Shown piece after piece: positions 24,276 through 38,400 of a stretch of DNA of 64,000 nt. Both the position numbers and the translations under genes were made by a program. Positions within the stretch are counted from its first letter, which is position 1, and each line of letters starts with the position of its first letter. The DNA is taken from contig OW285188.1 in NCBI GenBank assembly GCA_935421135.1, positions 14,113,233-14,177,232 of the forward strand, written 5' to 3'. The DNA comes from Bugulina stolonifera (lineage: Eukaryota > Bryozoa > Gymnolaemata > Cheilostomatida > Bugulidae). The notes beneath the pieces were generated by a model that did no database searches, was not told the DNA's origin, and saw only the letters and a program-made list of their open reading frames with translations.

Positions 24276-25919
24276 CTCGTACACGTGCAGACTTACCTAC
24301 ATGTATCGCCTGTAAGAACAAGCAGTGTTAATATGGCTGCTGGGTTGCTTGCATCTAAGACATTGTATATTACGCAGTTTTGCATTTAATAGTCATTTGT
24401 TTCAAGCACATTCAATGTCATACCCATTTGCTTATTAGTTGTGAATATAATTAACTCTTACACTTACAGAGGTGACCATAGCAATAGTAATATTTATAAC
24501 ATATTCCCATAATACAAATAAAAAAGTAGCATTGCGAATGTGTATGAGAATATAGTAAGAACACCATCCATTCAATGAGTGTTAGAATTATGAGAATAAT
24601 AAACATATACAAGATTATGTCACACTTACATTACACCTGGAGAGTTGGATGGTGTTGTAGACACATGACACATGAGCCCTATTATTAAACACTAGAGTGC
24701 ATACTAATGCTGCACTATATACACACAGCTACATGTAGTCCATGTAGTGCAGTCCACATACACAGCAGCCTTACAAAACAATATCGACCATAACTTTGTA
24801 AGAGACAATAAAACACACATATACAGTGTATGTTCAAGTGTAGAGTAAATAATCACAGCCTTTGTGTTTGCTCATTGGGTTATGCAAAAATTTTGCTCAA
24901 TGTCTTTATGCATAACACAGTCCCATTCGCTGGCCTTTGACATGATTGTATTACCAGGTACTGTAATACATAGTACAAGTATAGCACTTGAAAAGACCAA
25001 GGTATTTTATTAGCAAACTGTTCTCTAAACTACGCTATACCAATATAATTCAATTCCAGCAAATTTGTTGATTCTACATGCACATGTTGTTTTATTATCA
25101 TAGCAAGTGAAATCAGATAAACACCAATATATATTATTATATTTATTGTACCAGGTTTCCAACCACCCAATAAAATACAAAATCACAAGAATCGAAACTT
25201 TAAGCTTTGCAGACGAAATAACAGTTGAAGCGATACATAGAAAACGCTCACCATTCATACAATAATTTACTAATTAATAAAATCACAACTTGGTAGATTT
25301 TTATACTGTCAGCAATAGCAGTTGTGAAGAAGAAATATAATATACAATATAGTATAAAATGAAACTTGCACAATAATTAGTTTCTTCAAAGAGCCAACAT
25401 GTAACATCAAATGATACACAAATGGGTGCTCATGGAAAAAAATACAAAATCTTCCGGAAAAAATTATACCGGAGAAAAGAAGGGACATCAACATCATCAC
25501 ACAAGGTTTCACAAATTCCACATGCTTTAAACTCACAACAACCAACATTCAACTGGTAATAAAAACACAAAGTCTTGTGTTTATTAGGTATAAAACATTA
25601 TTTTCAGTAATTAACTAGTACCCATACACAGTTGAGCAATAACACATGTAGCATTATCAGCTACACCTAAAAAGTATTACATAAAAATTTTGCGTATAAT
25701 AAGATCCAATAATGAATATAAATACATGTAATGACTTAATGATTCACTATAACAATGATAATAAGACAATAATATAATAATATAATATAGTAACTAATTA
25801 ATAGCAATAACAGTAATATAACAGTGAAAATAACACTAGCCAACTTACATACACATACATATACATAGCAACAATAATATAATATTATATAGATAAAATA
25901 CAAATGACCACACACAAGA
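24276..25919. other. intergenic region, no gene seen
   Basis: AT-rich DNA between the start of the NTase-TPR gene and the stop of Raver. It should hold the NTase-TPR promoter and 5' UTR and the Raver 3' UTR. Short open frames (for example 25025-25258 and 25309-25548 on the minus strand) show no splice logic or recognisable motif. Confidence 0.5.
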
Positions 25920-28900
25920 CTACAGCATCCTACCTATCTTAGATGACGGCTGGTAACTGTCAGCGTAGTGACCGCCGATGCCTTGAGAATGCTGACCAAT
26001 GAGACGTGGGCTACCGGGACTCTTCTCTGGTTCCGGCAGTAACTTCCTTAGAACCTTCGGAGTCGTGGTTATCTACAAACAGACCATTACCACTGTAATT
26101 AGAGGTGATCTGCAGACTCCAGAGGAAGTTGAGAGAAAAACATGTCACATTATAAACCAATCCTGTGAAGTTAACACAATCCACATTTTACACCATTTAA
26201 ATTATTCCTTATCAGTTTCATCATAGGAGCTACCTGGTGCATGCAAGGCAGACAAACTATTCGTATTCTAATCACTTATCCTCAACTCATGGATTAAACA
26301 ACTCCCTATTCTTGTATAGAGTCGATTTGCCTACTAAACATTTATTGTCTTCTCTTTGTTTTAAAAGTAGCATGGGAAGATAAATCCAAATAAAATTATG
26401 ACTTGCAATATTATTACCTGCCATATCGGGCAATGGCTAGTATTTATATTGCCTTGTATAGTAGTGATAAATGAGCAGTTCTAAGTAATGTTCATTACTT
26501 TCCAAGAGCTACATGTGATATATTATGCTATCTGTTGCATATTAGCAGAACTTCTAGAAGACTCACCACTTTCCGTTTCCTAGAAAAGAGCTGAGGCAAG
26601 GCTACATTTAAATCAGCCTCAAATAATACAGGCCTTTCCCTTTTACTAGCCTTAGAACCAGGTGTCCTTCTAAATAAGGTCGTCACATTAGCCATGTTCT
26701 CCATGCTAAGTTTACGTTGTCTAGTTACCGGACCGGAGTATCTATAATAGTTACATACTACATTGTACTATAACATTGGACCAGCCTGATGACATCGAGG
26801 ACAATAACTTACAATGACATTACTGTACACTATATAGCAGAACATACTATCCCCTTACTGTGTAGTGGTGATGTTAGCATTACTGAATCTGACGCTGCAA
26901 GAGTTGGTAGAGACAGATGAGTTGGACATAGTGTGACTGGTAGCAGGACGTGACACCGGTAGCACCTGTCGGATAGAGTTACTGGTAGCATGGTGTGACA
27001 TTGGTAACACCTGTTCAGTACTGTTAATGGCGGTCGGGCATAAGAATTGAGGCACCTGCTGGATACTGTCACTAGGACCGACAGATGCCATCCTCATAGC
27101 ACTTCTGGTCTTGTACTCAGACCGGTTACGCCTTCTGCATTCTTCTGATATCATAGAGTCATGACGCAACGAATGCTGTAGATTTGGTAGAGGAGCGACC
27201 TAAACAACAGAGCATAGTGAATATAATAGTAACAATGTATAGTCTCCAGAGGAAGCACATGAGCTTATGTAAAAGAAATGGACACAAAGCCAATGGTTAC
27301 AATTAAAATGCCTCCATCAGAAGGTCACCAACATTATGAGATTAGTTATAGAAGGCTGAGGCTATTCTATTCAGGAATATGTCATAAATATGTGCATTCT
27401 TCCTCAACCTATTGGTGGACACATCAATGTGATAGCCACAGCTTATATACAGTATACAGAATGTACATGTGGACACACAGATTTATCCTACTATGATTAG
27501 GAAGTAAAGTAGAAGCCGCACATCTTGACAGGAATGTCTGCAGCAGATGAATAAGGGATTGGACAATGCACTATTCATCTTTATCATTCACATAGCACAC
27601 TTTCACGTCTTGGCATGTGACCACTGATCTACTGGCTTTAGTGTTAGCAATAACAAATATTATACACTCATATTGGCAATGGTTAGGAACCCATAAGGTA
27701 ATGGTCATAACAAGAAGTTGTCCTCTCTCCATTGGTAGAAGGCAACTTAATATAGAGAGGACAACTTCTTATTATGGTGCTAGCTTATGGTTGTCCATGG
27801 TACACAAGCTGTCTATTAGTAATCACAATGTTATGTTAGCCAGCCAATAAAGAGTGGACACATGAGTGTTATATGGAACACTTACTGTGGTTGGTATTTG
27901 TGGATGGTTGTTATTAGTAGACTGAAGAAACTCTGATAGCAAGGTTGGAGTCAACTCTGTAGAGCCCCACAGTGAACGTTGTACAGTAGCATATATGTAA
28001 TTCTCAACAGATTCGACAGCTGAAACAGCGAAATAGCAACATCTCAAATGTACAAGCTGATGCAGCAATGAGTCGAGTAGCTAATTACAAGGAAAATACA
28101 CGGAGCCAAAAACTCACTTCATACCACGGTGACCCTAAGAACAAAGTACCCCCTACAAGAATCTCTACCTCAAAAGTATTATGATTTTTGACTCGTCTTC
28201 TCAATTCTCAACACTCAGAAGGGTAGTAGAATGTAACACAGCTCAAACTGAATACTCACCCTGCTTGTCTCTCCCAAGCAACGTTTGTAACATATGCCTA
28301 ACTTCCTTCAAGTTGGACAGAGGAGGATATTTCTTAACCTAAAATATGTGTTATAGTTACATATGAGAAGGAGATAAAATGAGATGTTTCAGTATCTCAT
28401 GTATTTGATATTATACACACTAAGTGGAATATGCGGCATATACGGCCATACAATACACGACTATTAATCTGTATTAACGTATCACTTGGAGTTGTCCCTC
28501 CGTACATACCGGCATATCATTGACAATGTGAGCTAGCTGTGATAGAGACACCATTGGCATAGCATACTGTATTCTACTGACTTTACTAGAGCTGCTAAAC
28601 TGGAGAGACTCATACCAAATGCATTCAGCCGTTCTCTCATCTGGGCAGTCAATGAAATAGAGGCTTCGCTTGTCATCAGGCTAACAATAGAGTAATAATA
28701 GAACTATCCTGGGGCCAGATGTTTGCAATTACTTATGCATAGTAATAAAAGTTACCACATACATGTAAATGTATGGGCAACAAAGGAAGCTTGGCATATG
28801 CTCATGTTAACTGAAAATTTATCACAATCTCTCTGGGTAATGATCAACATCATAACAATATTTCTTTGTTGGAAAAATTGTAAGCCAGTAAATTACATCA

Positions 28901-30422
28901 ATTTTGAATATAAAACTCTATTAAGCTAAGGAATGGATAGCAGATGGATATAAAACTAACCATATGATAAACCTGACCAAGATGCATTAGTTTGTTATTA
29001 ACAGGGATTTGGTCAGCATCACACACGCAGAATAGAGTCTTTGAGATGGTGTGTTCATATGTAAGGATATGATCTGAAACCAGTCCACAGTAGAGTTGGC
29101 TGCCGTTCAGGGTGCTGCCGTGTATAGATTTCTGAACCTTCTCCAGTCTAGACCTACTATGAGCAAACTCCACAAACCCTAGGCCCTTTGAGTCACCTAT
29201 AAAAAGTAGCTTGCGATGTAAACAGGTATAATATAAACATACAGACTGTGTAGAAACTCACCACATGGCATTAGCATGACAGATTATTAGCCAGGAGATA
29301 TAAAAGTAGCATCAAACCTTTGCTGGTGAGAGAGAGAAATGCCGTCTCTATAATCCCATAGTTAGAAAGAAAGTCTCTGTACATCTCACCGTTGTAGTGT
29401 AGTGGAACACCACAGATATATAACATCATACGGCGGGGGTACAGCTCCACCTTACCAATACAAGAAATGGAGAATAAGGCTATATAATCCAACTTATCAA
29501 CGTTCTACCTTAGTGCAAGCCTCACTCCTCATGCTTCTTATCAGTAGTGGGTAGGGATGGTAATCTCTCCCGCTGTACCAACGTATATGTGTGGTACAAG
29601 TCACACTAGCTAACAGTCCTTCTAATGCTGATGTGATTCAAACCAAACCTCTTGCTTGAATGCTCCATGTTGACAATTTTACCCACTGGGAAATTTATGA
29701 TTATAGAATGCCCAAGAAAGAGACAAATAGTGTAATTCGTGAAGCACACACGATAAACTAGTTCCACCGACTCACCTTGACCTTGTGACCGGCCAGTAGT
29801 TTATTCTGAAGAGTCTGTAGTGCATAATCAATCTTGTCACAGCACTTGAGCGTAATGATAACTAAAACAGAACAACGAATGTATAAATAAACATGTGCAG
29901 ATTAACGGAGAAAAAAGATAAGAACCAACATGCATCATTTTCTACAAAATACTAAAAAAACTAACACGCAAGTGACTACGAGGTATCAGGTATCATTAGA
30001 ATGTCTGAAAAAATTTGGACAACGAAAACTAGTGTGCCGGTAATGCTGAGCTTACCATGGTAGAGTCGCTTACTGATAACAATGTCTGCTGGTACGATGT
30101 CTCCCAAAAAGTTTCTAACATCCTAAGAAAAGAAAATCAACAATACATAAAAATATCGGCTAATAACGACAGTACACATAGAAGCGGTTTTGCTCAACAG
30201 TTACATGTGAAAAATTGAGGCACACCGCATCAATACACTATATTGTTAGACTAAATCAGTCATATTGAATTACAATTACGAATATTGAATAATGGGCTAG
30301 TACAACAGCTAAGATACTGTTCACACATAACAACTAACTTGATGAGTCACAGGCGGAACATTTTGGAGAAAAAGCTTTCTGTGTTTGTTAAATTCTTTCT
30401 TTCCATATGACAACGGATCCAT
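25920..30422 (-). CDS. RAVER1: Raver: ribonucleoprotein PTB-binding protein
   Basis: Eleven exons in consistent phase encode 552 residues: 30339-30422, 30056-30122, 29776-29861, 29318-29450, 28961-29196, 28510-28680, 28260-28338, 27886-28019, 26859-27199, 26567-26741 and 25920-26072. Three RRM-type domains follow one another: KLFLQNVPP (about 16 onward), [10 protein letters not shown] to [10 protein letters not shown] (about 88-170), and TLFCVCDAD to YAMPM (about 175-247). Then comes a Ser/Arg-rich linker and a C-terminal [16 protein letters not shown] (527-542), which matches the diagnostic vertebrate Raver C-terminus and clinches the family. Raver proteins are splicing co-regulators that bind PTB and also vinculin and metavinculin. 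I see no clear [SG][IL]LGxxP PTB-interaction motif. The orthologue of both vertebrate paralogues (RAVER1 and RAVER2) is likely a single gene here, so the symbol is approximate. A 45-bp repeat lies in exon 9 and a hairpin MITE in the intron upstream of it. Confidence 0.92.
26936..27070 (-). repeat. 45-bp tandem repeat in Raver exon 9
   Basis: Three in-frame 45-bp units, marked by CACCTG at 26963, 27008 and 27053, encode 15-residue repeats of the pattern S-x-x-Q-V-L-P-x-S (for example [12 protein letters not shown] and [12 protein letters not shown]). They lie in the disordered linker after the RRMs. Confidence 0.75.
27687..27796. mobile_element. hairpin MITE, AAGTTGTCCTCTCT family
   Basis: Inverted arms ACAAGAAGTTGTCCTCTCT (left) and AGAGAGGACAACTTCTTATT (right) surround a short spacer, with weaker pairing outward through CCCATAAGG and CTTATGGTTG. 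It lies in the Raver intron 27200-27885. Related copies are at 9.9, 60.1 and 61.3 kb. Confidence 0.65.
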
Positions 30423-33400
30423 GTTCACCAAAGATAAACACAACCTACAATGCAGAAATTCAACAAATGGCTTGGATGAAATAAATAAGGAACCTGAACA
30501 GTGTAAGCGAAAAATGTAAACATACTAGGCTATTGGTGTTTTGCTCCAGGATCATTTTTATCAATCACTTTTCACTAGTATCAACTTGCCATTGAACCGC
30601 TCATGAAAGTAGTGTTGATATAATTTATATATAACATAAAAATGGAAACAATGGTACCATCACAGGAGATAGACCACATGTAATGTAACTCTGGTTTAAC
30701 AATTCTAAGTGCAGGTTAGTAATCATGCCAGACAACGAGGCCACTGGCCTACACTAGATAGGGACGGCTATGGGAACAGAGACCAGAGGTCTGTGAGCAG
30801 CAGGCTCCTGTGTGGCGCAAATCCAATGGCTATCAGATCTGGTTACTGAGCATAAGTAGTAAGCTAACAGTAGAACTCCAGGTAAACGTGTAGATGTGTA
30901 TCACACTGCTCCCTAGTAAAGCAGATCTTTTATAGTAATCATCCTGGTAGGGGTAAAAAGACAACACCAGGCCAAGTCCGCTGGGTACACTTTTGGGTAA
31001 AAGAAATCATTCTGGGTCGGCTCGATTACATACACCGTACATATAACACTATTCAATTACAACAAGACCATTGCTGTGGTTAACCAACTACTCCCAGTTG
31101 ACCACTAGGAACTAAGGTCAACCTAGTAAGCATAGGCGTGACGTAGATAACAGGCCCATATCCACATATATGGCCAGACGGCCTGGCCGTGCCAACTTTT
31201 CAGAGTACAAAATTACAACTGACTGACTTCAAACAGCAGTACCTCAGTCGTCAGCTTTTTGATAATGAGAAAACAGGAGTAAAAGCTCACTTTGGTCTCC
31301 TTTTCTTTTAAATAAGACCTTTAGCCCAACAAGCAGATTAACAAATTAATGGAGTTTCTTTTGCATGACATTGAATCTCTATAAATAGCTGGGAGGTGCC
31401 ATAAGCGGTTTGAGTTTGTTTCTAGCCATGCTAGGAGACAGCAAGGAATTACTGTGAAGAAATAAACTGTAGCTTAAATCATCATAATTTTGTTCAAATA
31501 AATGTAGGCCTACATGTATAAGCAGAATTCACACCATGGTATTAATAATTCAGTTTTGTCAAATTTATACATTTAAAATAAATATCTTCGATGTCTTGGA
31601 GATGTTATTATTTGTATATATTGTAATTGTTAGTTGCATGCACATGATGAATGAGAAGTTTTCCATAGGCCCACGTTTTCTGTCGCCAGGGTGTCACCTT
31701 GTCTCCTCCTCTTCTCAATCAAACTGGCCCCAATATTTTTGAAACTGCTGATGTGGCACTGGTAGATAATATAATATTATTATTATCTAATAGACTCACT
31801 GTCTGTCAGTAGATAGTCAAAGTGTAGTACCAACATATCCACAACAGTATTGATATCATAATAGTAAAATTAATAATAAATAGATAATTATAAACTAATT
31901 TCAAACCATATTGATGTTGAGCTTGATTCATATGTCGATGTGATAATGATGTTATTAATATTCATTTATATTCATATTGATATTCGATATTTTTATTGCC
32001 ATCGTATTCAGACGTATTGACTGATGAATTAAAATCCAATTGTATTCACTTTGATTTCATTGATTGGATTATTACATTTATTATTAATCGTTGTATATTA
32101 TTATATTATTATAATTATAAATAATTATAATTTGATTATAATGATGTCTATGTTATGATTAATAATAATTATATATTAATATTATTGTAATAATATTATA
32201 AGTATATATAATTATGTGGTAGATTCTAGAAGTGTTTTTGCAAGCTGGTATTGTAAGGCTAGGGAAGCTGTTGCTTTTTTACGTACATAATAGGAGTTAG
32301 CTACATGTAGCTCTAGCTGCATGTAGCTATTTTAGATACATATATATAAGGGATTTTTATATACAGTAAAGGAGGAGTAGAGAGTAAGTAGAGAGAAAGT
32401 GGAAGAGAAGTTGAAGTGTTAATAAAGTAAAAGTTAGATCTACAAGTGTCTAGACGAACCCTGGAAAAGGTTTATGGAATGACAGTTGAATGAGAATCCA
32501 TAACAATGATTTTATAATAACTGTTTTATAATAAAATATAAAAATAATTTGATAACATAATTATAATTTTATTTATCAATTTAATTACTTTATAACAAAC
32601 ATAACATTTACATTAATTAATTTAAATTTATTAATCATATCATTACTGAAGCGGTCTGCGATCAGCAATTTAAACGAAATATTGTGCTGCATGCAAGCGA
32701 AATAATACAATGTGATAATCAACATTCGAAGCAAGTTTTCACCATAGAAGTAGGTTTTCACAGCCATGTGTCATGCAATGCAATATACTTATTAATTTCT
32801 GTTCATTGATTGATGTTTACAGACAAAAATCACAAAATCCTATTCCTTTTAAATTTAAATTTCGCTATTTGCGCACGCGTCTATTGCGTTGCCTTAGTTC
32901 CAAGATACCTTCATAATATTTAGCCTAGTTCGAAACTCATATTGTCCAGAGTTGTATGCCCTTAGTAGTTGGGAGTAGACAACTTCTGTACAGAATTTGC
33001 ACCAGCAATGTCCCACACTCTACAAGTAATATCAAATTGTGCGATCCCATTGTACAATTAGTCAATTACCAACCATAGAGTTATCTCCCTCTATGTTACC
33101 AACACAGAATAGGATCCTCACAACACCCTACATACATTTAGCTCTATTACTGTTCATTGAAACCTATGTCCTACATTAATGCAGTGAACCACTAAAATTT
33201 TGTATAAGCATAGGATCACGACAACCCGGATCTGTTTGGGTCTGTACTGCAGTTGAATCTGATCGCTCATAGTGTCCATGCTATGTATCGGATGTGTGCT
33301 ACCCACAGTCAGACATCACACTAAGGTAACAGATGAAAGGCTCCCATCAGCCTCCTAAGTTCTAACTGCGGTGAAGTTCAACAAAAGTCAGAAAGGATTA

Positions 33401-35451
33401 CAAATGTAAAATGCATATGCAATGTAACATTCATGTAACAAAAAATTCCATTATGGGACACTGTGATGCAGTTTTAGAACTCAACTTGCTTTTGGATATT
33501 GTGTTACATTCCACAAATAATCTATAAAATGGAAAGACTTTTGGACTGTATTTCAACCAAATAAGAAAAAATATAACACTATAATTGATAGCTGAAGTAG
33601 CTCTCCTATTCCCTGAGGATCTGGTTTCGTTCAGAATGACAAAGATATCTATGTGTGTATATGTATATACTATATATCATGTAAATAATCTCCTTCTGTG
33701 CCCACTAATAATTTAATGAGATCTGACAAACTGTTATTATGTACAATTGCATTGTACTGTACCACTTTGTGTTATACTATACACATAAAAATATTGGTCA
33801 CATGTTCATCAATAGTGTAAATCTAATTTGGAGTTGTCAGACCTTATATGTTCATGGTCCTGTTGACCTACATGTACACTCCTAATACCATAATAATTAT
33901 TTTAATATTATGTAACCTAATATGAAACCATCTGAGGTGTTTGTTCAGCTCTATGCACTATAGAATACTAGAGACTATTTGATTTACACTCTACATTGTA
34001 TTTTCTTTTCTCTGAGGGAGTCATCCAGGCTTCTGGAAGAAAATAGTACGATACATGTGTGCTTACGATCATTGCAAAAATTTGTTAGAAAACTGTGGTG
34101 TGCATTGACCTTTAGGTTTACAATGTAGATGTCAACTTGCAGTATAATACATTTCATAATACAATCATGCATATACATAAACATGTAGTATAATGTATAA
34201 TCTATTTTTGGCATATTTTTTGGTATTCTACACTGACGCTGATATGAACTAAATAGAGTAGATTGCAACTTAACATCCTGAATGAGAAAAAGTGCCCTCA
34301 ATACACAGTACAAGACATGGTTGTGTAATAACTAATAAAGATGCATCTATTACACTGTAGTTATAATATAATACAGGATTTACAGTCATACTCTACTTGA
34401 CTTGACAATAGCTTTCTTCTGCTAAATAAATTGATGCTGATTTCCTGAATCACTGAGAACACTGAAAAATATTCCCAGGAATTAGTAAAGATTCAATGGT
34501 TTAACCTTTCCTTGGTGGTCTGTACCTAAGTGCAAGTTCCAGAAACAGCCACAAAGGAAAATGGTAAATATACTATTTACACACATCACTTTTGCTTCCT
34601 CCCTTTCTCTTCTTGATAACATTCAATACCATTCAGGAAACGAGTAACAATAAATCAAAATATGATTATATGAGCAGGTGGTTACCAACAAAAATAATGA
34701 TGGAGCAACTCCAAATCCATTATTATGGTATATAGCCTTAGTTATTACATTCTACAGCAGCTTGAGCATCAATCCTAACAGCCACACTCACCCATACTGG
34801 TTTGAGCCTAAAGTGGCCTCACAATGCTCCTTCCAATACTTGAGCTCAGCTGTTGTGCCTGGTGCTAGGGCTATTTCTGCAGAAGTACATAGTACATGTA
34901 TATAATGTGCCCACATGCAGGCATGATTACTTGTATGTATTATGGGCATCAAGTGTAATGGTGGGAGGGGGGGATATGAGTTAAACGGCTAATCTTAGTA
35001 CATGTGTAGGTTTCACTGGTTTGGTCTTGGAGGTTGTGGTCTTTTGGGGTATAAATGTGTGAATATGTCTAGCCTTTGTTATGGTAGTTTTTTTTTAATT
35101 TCCATCTATATCTATAATAAATCTGTAGCAGGATTTTGCAATAATAACTAAAATAATATTCTATGTTAGTGACAAAAGTAAAATTTGCCTATATTATAAT
35201 AATATTATTATTAGAGACACCTCACACCTGTACTATTATGATGGTATGGGTAAGCTTTATGTGAATAATCCCCTTTCCTAACAACCAGCCAACATAAAGC
35301 ATGACTTCATTGGTAGTAAGCATGAATGTAGCCAATCAAAATTGAGGTGATAGGTCATGTTCTGGTTCATCTGAGGTCACTTGTAAACCAGTGTGGTCTA
35401 TAGAAAGCATGTGATGAGAGTGTTTCTGAGCATTTCTCAAGTGTGAAAACC
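30423..35451. other. 5-kb divergent intergenic region between Raver and CBFB
   Basis: This should hold the promoters of both divergent genes. A stretch of higher GC at about 30700-31280 shows no open reading frame I can support. Around 32090-32220 the sequence is nearly pure A/T, followed by the possible short LTR. The rest is AT-rich without recognisable features; short frames at 31536, 32585, 33984 and 34678 are judged non-coding. Confidence 0.5.
32215..32505 (+). mobile_element. possible short solo LTR (291 bp)
   Basis: Begins TGTGGTAG and ends CCATAACA, resembling the ends of the larger LTRs. It contains TATATATAAG at 32341 and AATAAA at 32421, then a short U5-like tail. Flanking 4-mers are ATTA and ATGA, one mismatch from a target duplication. 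It is much shorter than the other two and lacks their GC-rich block, so it may be a different family or a chance TATA/AATAAA pairing. Confidence 0.4.
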
Positions 35452-38400
35452 ATGTATCCTGGTCATCCTCAAGCTCGGTTAAGATCCCAACCCAGGGTAT
35501 ACCCTGACCAACGATCACAATTCGAAAATGGAGAATTATTTAGAAAACTAACTAGAGAATCTGAAGTAAGTTGTGTTATCCTTCTGTTAAACATGCATAT
35601 TATTTAGTATAATTAATTCCTTATTTATTTCATTATTTATTTGCATGTAACTTATACTCTTGTAATATTTCAAAGCAAAGTGCTCCTAGTTAGAAAATGT
35701 TGCAGAATCTATTTTCCTTAGGCCTATAAATAAATGGCCTATGTATGCTATATATATGCAATTAATAACAATTATTCTAAAAGTAACTATAAGTCATGTT
35801 ATAAATTATTAAATGTGTTTTTGAGATTCGCTAATTGAACCAAAATATTTGCATTACAAAAATAATATATATCAGTAAGAAAATGGATTCCGACATTGAT
35901 GAAGCAGTGTAAATCTGCAGTAAACCTAAGCATTTAGAGCACATTTTTCCAATATTTCTGTTTTATCTATAGCCACAGTTCATAGACAATAATAATAGTG
36001 CATGAACTTCAATTGAACTTATTTTGTTTTAATTTAGAGAGGAGGTAGACCTATATATAGAGTATATAATATGATGATTCAGATACTGTGGCATATCTCG
36101 TAGCTTCTAATATCAAAATAGTGTCTACCTTCACTTAAAATCAAATACACTGTTGAACTTTGTCATGTTTATATTTTTATCTTCAGCATTCCATAAATTT
36201 GTAGATAAAAAATAAATTATTGAATGTATAGATGGACAGCTATAATACTCATGTAGTTTGGTACTTGCCAAATAATAATAATCACTAACTACTAACTGAA
36301 CTTTTTGTGATTTTGCCAAAAACAATAATATAAACAACATCACTCTTGTAATTACTATGGATATTTTGAAATGTCCAGTAATATATCTACCAAACAATGC
36401 AGTGGCTTAGTGTGGAATATCTCTGCCGTGGTAGAGGTAGGGTAACAGTGAAACATAGCACCCACACCTATTTGCCAGGTTATTTTATGTATCAAGTTTT
36501 GCTGGACCCAGCAATCTTTCAGAAGTAAGAATTGCAAAGGTTATCCATTGAATAAATAATGAATATAAATTTTTTTCAGACAAAATTGTTGTGTCTATAT
36601 TTTCTGTAGCAGTTGGGGGCTTGAGATATTATAGGGCCTACATACATAAGCCTAATATATTGCCAACAGGAATGTTATGGACCTAAAAGGTTTCAATTGC
36701 TGCTTGGTCAGTATGCCAGCGTAATATACACTCTTAAAATTTAACTGGCAACAAAATTCATGAAAAACTAAGACGCCAAACTCTGTAAGCTACCTCTTCT
36801 GTTCTGCAATCAGGAAATTGGTCATTTGAGTAGCATATGGTACGAATACAAGGTTGAACATACGAGAGTTTCTTGTATGTTGCCTGGAAGGTTCATTCCT
36901 CGGACATTCTATCTGCTACCAATAGGGGTTACTTTGCTAAGATGTTTCTGTAATAACTTTTAGATTAGATACACAGGTTACAGAGACCGTCCAACACAAG
37001 AGAGACAAGCCAAATTCCAGCAGGAATGCAGGGAAGGCCACGCAGACATCGTAAGTTTCATCAAATAATACACCGTCACTGACAAGCATTCTGCATATGC
37101 CATTCAAATTCTATTATAGGCAACCACCAACCATTACTCATCTTGTCAGCTCTTCTGTCTTTGCACAGCCATCTCTACTATGCGCACTGTATATGCAGTA
37201 GAGTGGACAACATCACTGCCTAGTATTGCATGCAATACAATGGATGTTTATTTAGAAATCAGATAAACTGGTTAGATCACTGAATTTACTAATATTACCA
37301 TCTCAGTAGTTACCACCTTAGTAGTTGCCATCTCAGCAGTAACCACCTCAGCAGTAACCACTTCAGTAGTTACCACCTTAGTAGTTGCCATCTCAGCAGT
37401 AACCACCTCAGCAGTAACCACTTCAGCAGTAACCACCTTAGTTGTTACATCATGAGATAGTCTCTCATCCATCTGAGCTGTCAAGTTGAGGAAATGAAGA
37501 GTTAATCCCTATAGATGAGCTCAACAGTATTCTAACACCAGTAAACCCAGCAATCTGTGCCCAGCACCCAGGACAGGATAGAGAATAATAATGATTGAAT
37601 TAACTAGATAAGTTTTAGAAATGTTATTTACATGGAACCGAATAGTACAGGAGTGACAATAGTTCTGGGATATTCCCTGGCTGATAACGATTAGCAATAT
37701 CAACAACACATCCTACGACATGTTGATTAGCAAATATTCTAGTTGATTAGTATTTACTAGTCTGCAACTAGTAAACATTATAAATGCATGTAAATATCCT
37801 ACATTTGTAAGTAATCACCCTAAGAACCTTATGGGTAGCTCAGACTGTCACACATGAATCACCCAAACCAGTTAATCACACTATATACTCCAGTGATAAT
37901 AGAAATATGACTTATACTATTGTCATGTGAAGATAGGACTATCTACTCATAAACAAAAGGTGATAGGAGCTGAAAAATATGGAGTAAAGTTGATATAATA
38001 TTCAATGTCTAAGGTAAATTTTGCCATATCACGTATTTTTAAGAAGAAAAACTCTTTTTTGTAATTAAACAATACACCACCTTCTAAATGCACCAATAAG
38101 ACCCGTAATTCTTAATATAATAGTACGTATAAATTTGTAGAAGTTGTGTAGGCCTAGATGGTACAGCTGCAATCCGTGTAATTGTACTATGCAGGCATAT
38201 ATTCATTATTATTTTATTTCATTGTGAAACTGAAATAACTACCACAGGATTTCATGTAGAAATATAGATCTACCCCTGGAAATGTAGAAGGTCAAAATTC
38301 TCATCCCAATTAAAGTTTATTAGACTCTGTTTTGTCGTGATGGCACTCTGTCAGTCTGACATGAAATATCAAAGATTATTAATACCAGTCATTAACCTCC

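Noticed and set aside
30700..31280. Higher-GC region between Raver and CBFB as a gene
   Set aside because: No frame of useful length and no splice-consistent exons in either direction.
37272..37484. Minus-strand repeat protein gene
   Set aside because: It is a minisatellite read in its open frame, with no start context, splice sites or flanking exons.
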